A DNA stretch of 28,333 nucleotides from an uncultured Rhodospirillaceae bacterium (lineage in GTDB: Bacteria; Pseudomonadota; Alphaproteobacteria; CAAGCB01; CAG-977). The DNA lies in NCBI GenBank assembly GCA_900553035.1, contig USCC01000016.1:1-28333 (forward strand). The letters run 5' to 3'. Both the position numbers and the translations under genes were made by a program. This document shows, piece after piece, positions 24,335 to 28,333 of this stretch (within the stretch, counting starts at the first letter, position 1; every line of letters begins with the position of its first letter). A model generated the notes under the pieces. The model was not told the DNA's origin and searched no databases. It saw only the letters and a list, made by a program, of their open reading frames with translations.

Positions 24335-24844
24335 TCATTCCGTCGTGTTTTTCAGGGAAGACGTTCCCGTTTCCAAATCAAGTTTCGAGATAAAAACGAT
24401 TTCTTCATTCAGTTCGCCGACTTCAATGCGCCCCTGTATCTGAAATTCCAGAACGGAATTCGAACCGTCCGGGTTGGCCAGAAAAACAACGCTGACGGAA
24501 TCCGCCGCCAACCGTGGTTCAAAGTACAGAAGCTGCTTCAGGATGTGTTCTCGGATTTCTTCGTTTTCATTCCGTGAGGACATCCGCCCGCAGAAATCAG
24601 AAAGGCCGTAGGATAAAACACTCTCCTTCAGCTCGGGCCATTTCTCAAGCTCTTTTTCCCGGGGGTGGGAACGCGAATTTAGAAGCATCGCGATATTTTC
24701 AAAAATATCCTTTTTCAACTGTCTGAAGGTAATCGCGCCGGCAAAGCTTTCCTTTTTTTCTTCGGGTTCAAAATCCGTCAAACGCCGCAGGAGGCAGGGC
24801 CAGTATCGGGCATCCTCTTTTGTCCTGTATGCGTTTTCTTTCAT
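24335..24844 (-). CDS. tssE: T6SS baseplate protein TssE (gp25-like)
   Basis: A 169-residue homologue of T4 gp25, which starts sheath assembly at the baseplate. CLLRRLTDFEP (17-27), FRQLKKDIFENIAMLLNSR (45-63) and the conserved LLYFEPRL near residues 104-111 are visible. Residues after 115 are β-rich, as in gp25. It is the first gene after the hcp hairpin, so it may be expressed at a lower level than hcp. Confidence 0.93.
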   Translation of the reverse strand: MKENAYRTKEDARYWPCLLRRLTDFEPEEKKESFAGAITFRQLKKDIFENIAMLLNSRSHPREKELEKWPELKESVLSYGLSDFCGRMSSRNENEEIREHILKQLLYFEPRLAADSVSVVFLANPDGSNSVLEFQIQGRIEVGELNEEIVFISKLDLETGTSSLKNTTE

Positions 24845-24864
24845 TCTTTTTCCGCCGAATCAGA

Positions 24865-24892
24865 AAGGAAACCGGTCGGAACCGGTTTCCTT
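24865..24892 (-). terminator. Hairpin between hcp and tssE (partial terminator or mRNA stabiliser)
   Basis: AAGGAAACCGGT and ACCGGTTTCCTT form a perfect 12-bp stem with a four-base loop. There is no strong T-run after it on the minus strand, so full termination is unlikely. It lies 12 bases after the hcp stop in the 59-base gap. Such hairpins often protect the upstream mRNA or reduce read-through, which would give excess Hcp over the baseplate proteins. Confidence 0.65.
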
Positions 24893-24903
24893 CCGTATGT
24901 TCA

Positions 24904-25386
24904 TCACGCGTTTGAAATCTGGTCGAAAACGGCTTCAATCGCGCCGTCTTTGGTGTTATCGGGCTTAATCGGCGTCACTTTCCAGGACATTTTGCCGGCG
25001 ATCAGTTCAACATCTTCAACGGGTTGCAGGGCACCTTCGGAATCAATGGTCCGAACTTCGGCCCGGGCGACCTTCACGTTTTCCATCTTGATTTCGTAGA
25101 CGGCCACCTGTGTTCCCGCAATCGCGCGGCAGTAGGCGAATTCGGCCTTGGCAATTTTCTGGCCGTTCATGCAGGACAGCTGCAACTTCGGCGTCGCCTT
25201 GTCAACGGCGTGCGTAAACTTGAACGGCAGGAACTGTCCGCGCCCGGCCACGTCCGCGCCGCGCTGGATGGAAATATTCTGCATCACGCCGTGGTCGAAC
25301 GAAATCAGTTCAATCCACTTCGCATGCCCTTTGTCGTTGGATTCACCGTCAATGCCGTCCAACTTCAGGAAAAAATCACTCGCCAT
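24904..25386 (-). CDS. hcp: T6SS tube protein Hcp (TssD)
   Basis: The 160-residue Hcp forms hexameric rings that stack into the inner tube and is the most abundant secreted T6SS protein. The start DFFLKLDGIDGES (4-16), the block FKFTHAVDKATPKL (56-69) and FAYCRAIAGTQVAVYEIKMENV are characteristic. No extra C-terminal effector domain is present. It lies 34 bases after tssC and is followed by a strong hairpin. Confidence 0.96.
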   Translation of the reverse strand: MASDFFLKLDGIDGESNDKGHAKWIELISFDHGVMQNISIQRGADVAGRGQFLPFKFTHAVDKATPKLQLSCMNGQKIAKAEFAYCRAIAGTQVAVYEIKMENVKVARAEVRTIDSEGALQPVEDVELIAGKMSWKVTPIKPDNTKDGAIEAVFDQISNA

Positions 25387-25420
25387 GCTTTAATACTCCT
25401 TATTTTGTTAAATGGTTAAA

Positions 25421-26911
25421 TCAGTTTGCGCCGCTCGGCACCTTGGTGACCAGACGCAAAGAGGTCGTCAGGCCTTCCAGCTGGTAATGCGGACGCAGGT
25501 AGAATTTTGCCGAATAGTATCCCGGCTGACCTTCGATGGAATCGACTTCCACCTTGGCTTCAGCCAGCGGGTATTTCGCCTTGATTTCCTCGGAGGCATT
25601 CGGATCGCTGGTAACGTAATTTGCAATCCAGTCGCCCAACCAACGCTGCATATCCGCCTTTTCCTTAAAGGAACCGACCTTGTCGCGCACAATGCATTTC
25701 AGGTAATGCGCAAACCGGCTGGTTGCGAAAATGTATGGCAGACGGGCGGACAGCGCCGCATTTGCCGTCGCGTCGGGGGAATCGTATTCCTGCGGCTTGT
25801 TGACCGTCTGACCGCCCAGGAAAACGGCGTAATCCGTATTCTTCCAGTGCAGCAGCGGCAGGAAGCCGTTCGCCGACAGTTCGGCTTCGCGGCGGTCGGT
25901 GATCGCCACTTCGGTCGGGCACTTCATGGCCACGCCGCCGTCGTCCGTCGGGAAGGTGTGCGTCGGCAGGCCTTCAACCGCACCGCCGGATTCAACACCA
26001 CGGATGTTCGCGCACCATCCGTAATTGGAAAATGAACGGTTGATGTTCACGCCCATCGCATAGGCCGCGTTCATCCAGTTGTATTTATCGCTGGCTCCCG
26101 CACCGGTGTCTTCCTCAAAATTAAATTCTTCGACCGGGTTCGTTGCCGCGCCGTACGGCATGCGGCTGAGCACGCGGGGCATTGTCAGGGCGATGTAACG
26201 GCTGTCTTCGGATTCACGGAAACTGCGCCAGGCGGCATATTCCGGCGTGCCGAAAATCTTTGAAATATCGCGGGGGTTCGCCAGTTCCTGCCACGAATCC
26301 ATATTCATGATGGACGGATCGGCGGCGGAAATAAACGGCATGTGGGACGCCGCGGCAATCTGCGCCATTCCTTTCAGGATTTCCAGATCGGGAGCGCTGT
26401 GGTTGAAATAATAATCGCCGATCAGACAGCCATAAGGCTCGCCGCCTGCCGTACCGTATTCGTCTTCATACAGTTTTTTGAACAGCGGACTCTGATCCCA
26501 GGCCGTTCCTTTGAATTTTTTCAGGCTTTTGGCGAGTTCCTGCTTTGAAGCGTTCATCACGCGGATTTTCAGTGTTTCGTTGGTTTGTGTGTTGTTGACC
26601 AGATAGCTCAGGCCGCGCCAGGCGCTTTCCAGCTGTGAAAAATCGGGATGGTGGATGATCAGATTCACCTGTTCGGACAGCTTTTTATCCAGTTCGGCAA
26701 TAATGCCTTCAATCGTCTTGATTGAATTGTCAGAGACAAGAGCGGCATTTTCCAGCGCCTGCCCGACCAGCGTTTTGACGGCGTTCTGGACTGCGGCATT
26801 GGCTTCTTCCGATTTGGGTTTGAATTCCTGGTTCAGGAGTTTTTCAAAATCGGACATCTCCAGTGTTTCGGCATTGAGCGCGTCAATCTGCTGCTGTGTT
26901 GCGTTTGTCAT
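25421..26911 (-). CDS. tssC: T6SS large sheath subunit TssC (VipB)
   Basis: A 496-residue sheath protein that pairs with TssB and contracts to drive the tube. Typical parts are LIIHHPDFSQLESAWRGLSYL (about 84-104), FKKLYEDEYGTAGGEPYG with LIGDYYF (about 144-169), and, near the C-terminus, RFAHYLKCIVRDKVGSF. The length is as expected (about 490-500). It follows tssB by 30 bases in the usual B-C order. Confidence 0.97.
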   Translation of the reverse strand: MTNATQQQIDALNAETLEMSDFEKLLNQEFKPKSEEANAAVQNAVKTLVGQALENAALVSDNSIKTIEGIIAELDKKLSEQVNLIIHHPDFSQLESAWRGLSYLVNNTQTNETLKIRVMNASKQELAKSLKKFKGTAWDQSPLFKKLYEDEYGTAGGEPYGCLIGDYYFNHSAPDLEILKGMAQIAAASHMPFISAADPSIMNMDSWQELANPRDISKIFGTPEYAAWRSFRESEDSRYIALTMPRVLSRMPYGAATNPVEEFNFEEDTGAGASDKYNWMNAAYAMGVNINRSFSNYGWCANIRGVESGGAVEGLPTHTFPTDDGGVAMKCPTEVAITDRREAELSANGFLPLLHWKNTDYAVFLGGQTVNKPQEYDSPDATANAALSARLPYIFATSRFAHYLKCIVRDKVGSFKEKADMQRWLGDWIANYVTSDPNASEEIKAKYPLAEAKVEVDSIEGQPGYYSAKFYLRPHYQLEGLTTSLRLVTKVPSGAN

Positions 26912-26941
26912 TCTTCGGATACCTCGGTTTAGAGTGGAATC

Positions 26942-27478
26942 TTATTTCGCGGGGGCGTCTTCGGCCTTATCTTCGGCGGGCGCTTTTTCCTTCGCTTTCT
27001 GGGACAGGGCTTTCAGCAGAGCCGGGTCTTCCAGGATTTTGTTCAGGAGTTCTTCCGCGCCGGATTTGCCGTCCATATAGGACAGCAGGTTCGCCAGCTC
27101 CTGCCGCGCCTGGAGCAGCTGTTTCAGTCCGTCAACCTTTTGTGCCACGGCGGCGGGCGAAAAGTCGTCCATGCTTTCAAATGTCATTTCAACGGACAGA
27201 TTGCCTTCCCCGCTCATGACGTTCGGAACGTTCAGGGCGACGCGGGGTTTAACGCTTTTCAGACGGTCGTCAAAGTTGTCCGCGTCAATTTCCAGCATTT
27301 TACGGTCTTCCAGCTTGGGAAGCGGTTCCGCCGGTTTGCCGGACAGGTCAGAGACAACGCCCATGACGAACGGCAGATTTACTTTCTTTTCCGCGCCGTA
27401 CAGTTCAACGTCGTATTCGACCTGAACGCGGGGAGCACGGTTTTTGCCGACAAATTTTTGCCCACTGTTTGATGCCAT
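26942..27478 (-). CDS. tssB: T6SS small sheath subunit TssB (VipA)
   Basis: A 178-residue partner of TssC. GKNRAPRVQVEYDVELYG (11-28), LPFVMGVVSDLSG (35-47), and the central VNVSM-like region before SMDDFSPAAVA are family features. A Lys/Ala/Glu-rich tail follows residue 160. The helix near the C-terminus (ALLKAL region) is where ClpV recognition is placed in other TssB proteins. Confidence 0.96.
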   Translation of the reverse strand: MASNSGQKFVGKNRAPRVQVEYDVELYGAEKKVNLPFVMGVVSDLSGKPAEPLPKLEDRKMLEIDADNFDDRLKSVKPRVALNVPNVMSGEGNLSVEMTFESMDDFSPAAVAQKVDGLKQLLQARQELANLLSYMDGKSGAEELLNKILEDPALLKALSQKAKEKAPAEDKAEDAPAK

Positions 27479-27503
27479 TTATTTCCTACCTTGTTAAAAG
27501 TTG

Positions 27504-28333
27504 TTATTCATCACTGTTTTCGTCTGACGGGCGAACTCCCAGGATATCGCGGCCGCGTTGCAGAGCGTCCGGCGCAATGTCAGCCAGCAGATCCATGAAA
27601 TTCATTTCCGAAAAACGCAGTGCACGGTTGATTAAAAAAGGAACGGGGCTGTTCGGTTCTTCCGTCTGGAAATATTCCGCGCCTTTTTTCAGCAGTAAGA
27701 GTGCTTCCGCCCGGTTCGTCGCCTTCAGAGAGGCCGGGGCAAGGCGGCCGTTCCGTGTCGGAATCACCGTGTTTTCTTCAGAATGCTCCCCTTTCGGAAG
27801 GCTGTCCCCGCTTTCGGCGGAAATCGGATCCTCCGTCTGTCCGGCGCTGAAGGATTCCAGGTGTTTCGCGTAAAAAGAAGAAAAACGCCTGAGCTCTTTT
27901 TGAAGGGAAGACATGTTCAGAGAATAGTTCCCGCCCATTTTTTCGTTCATGGCGGTGCAGATGGCTTCGATTTTTTCGTCAATCTGCTTCACCCGTTCGG
28001 CCTGCGCCTGGATTTTTTCAATCGGCATCCCCATCATTTCCGCGGCGATCAGCTTTGCATCAACAGGGTGCTCGCTTTCCAGCTCGCCGTTCGCGATCAT
28101 GATGTCGCGCAGTGTATAGGGCAGTTCCGGCATCAGACGAACCTGACGCAGTTTCGACAGGAACATTACCGGGTCATCAAAGGCTCCGGGTTCCGGAGAC
28201 AGCATCGCCAGAATGTTCAAACGTTCCAGCGGATCATTGTCATCGTCGGGATCCAGGCGGGGATAAAAAACATCCCACATCTGTTCAATCAAGAATTGAA
28301 TCACGCTCAGGCCGTTTGACAGCCCCCCAAGCC
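27504..28333 (-). CDS. tssA: T6SS assembly protein TssA, 5' part beyond window
   Basis: The frame is open through the right edge, so the start is not visible. The first visible residues, LGGLSNGLSVIQFLIEQMWD followed by VFYPRLDPDDDND, belong to the ImpA_N domain of TssA, which marks where sheath and tube polymerisation begin. A GTG at 28304 could be mistaken for a start, but the conserved GL.GL.NGL motif lies before it. The C-terminus (EPNSPVPFLINRALRF and the closing RGRDILGV) is also TssA-like. About 275 residues are visible. It leads the operon seen here; the promoter is probably further right. Confidence 0.93.
   Translation of the reverse strand, partial: LGGLSNGLSVIQFLIEQMWDVFYPRLDPDDDNDPLERLNILAMLSPEPGAFDDPVMFLSKLRQVRLMPELPYTLRDIMIANGELESEHPVDAKLIAAEMMGMPIEKIQAQAERVKQIDEKIEAICTAMNEKMGGNYSLNMSSLQKELRRFSSFYAKHLESFSAGQTEDPISAESGDSLPKGEHSEENTVIPTRNGRLAPASLKATNRAEALLLLKKGAEYFQTEEPNSPVPFLINRALRFSEMNFMDLLADIAPDALQRGRDILGVRPSDENSDE

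Noticed and set aside
27504..28304. Complete 266-aa TssA starting at 28304
   Set aside because: The codon at 28304 is GTG inside a conserved TssA segment, and the frame continues to the window edge with matching sequence.

Overview
The window reads as the chromosome of a Gram-negative bacterium. It carries a full double-membrane type VI secretion system (T6SS), lipoprotein and Sec signal peptides, strong AGGAGG-type ribosome binding sites and an intermediate GC content. The style (Mu-like prophage with a Com/adenine-methylase pair, unusual T6SS accessory genes, a secreted cysteine-rich protein) would fit a host-associated Pseudomonadota, perhaps an alphaproteobacterium. The taxonomic guess is an inference only.

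Region 1 (1 to about 2788) is the right-hand end of a prophage, transcribed on +. It holds the C-terminus of a tail-fibre-like protein, a small tail-associated protein, an M15-type endolysin, a holin-like protein, a nested inner/outer spanin pair, a Com-like zinc-finger protein preceded by two hairpins, and a DNA adenine methylase ending at a bidirectional terminator. A 93-residue orphan gene runs the other way. Beyond it lie three copies of an 18-nt repeat, two of them exactly 22 nt apart, next to a possible 5'-TGT terminus. This is the layout expected of a Mu-type transposable phage end, so the host DNA may begin near 2789.

Region 2 (2789 to 6497) is host DNA. It has a tRNA-Glu(CTC) on the minus strand with a recognisable promoter, about 430 bp with no convincing gene, three tandem paralogous four-helix membrane proteins resembling DUF1189, and a secreted protein with 12 cysteines. 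A bidirectional terminator separates these from the convergent T6SS operon.

Region 3 (6498 to the right edge) is one long minus-strand T6SS operon with tight or overlapping junctions. In transcription order it is tssA (5' end beyond the window), tssB, tssC, hcp, a 12-bp hairpin, tssE, tssF, tssG, tssH(clpV), PAAR, a gp27-like half-VgrG, a gp5-like half-VgrG with a hydrophobic C-terminal extension, a small Ala/Glu-rich membrane protein, a 394-residue DUF6931-like protein, a 63-residue protein copying part of it, an atypical lipoprotein in the tssJ position, tssK, tssL and tssM. TssB/TssC form the sheath, Hcp the tube, TssA/E/F/G/K the baseplate and assembly parts, TssH recycles the sheath, TssL/TssM plus the lipoprotein form the membrane complex, and PAAR with the two VgrG-like proteins forms the spike.

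The most unusual part is 13.6 to 18.5 kb. The spike is encoded as two separate proteins, as in phage T4. The needle half carries membrane-segment-like sequence, and it is followed by three small accessory genes that look like a cargo, adaptor or immunity module.
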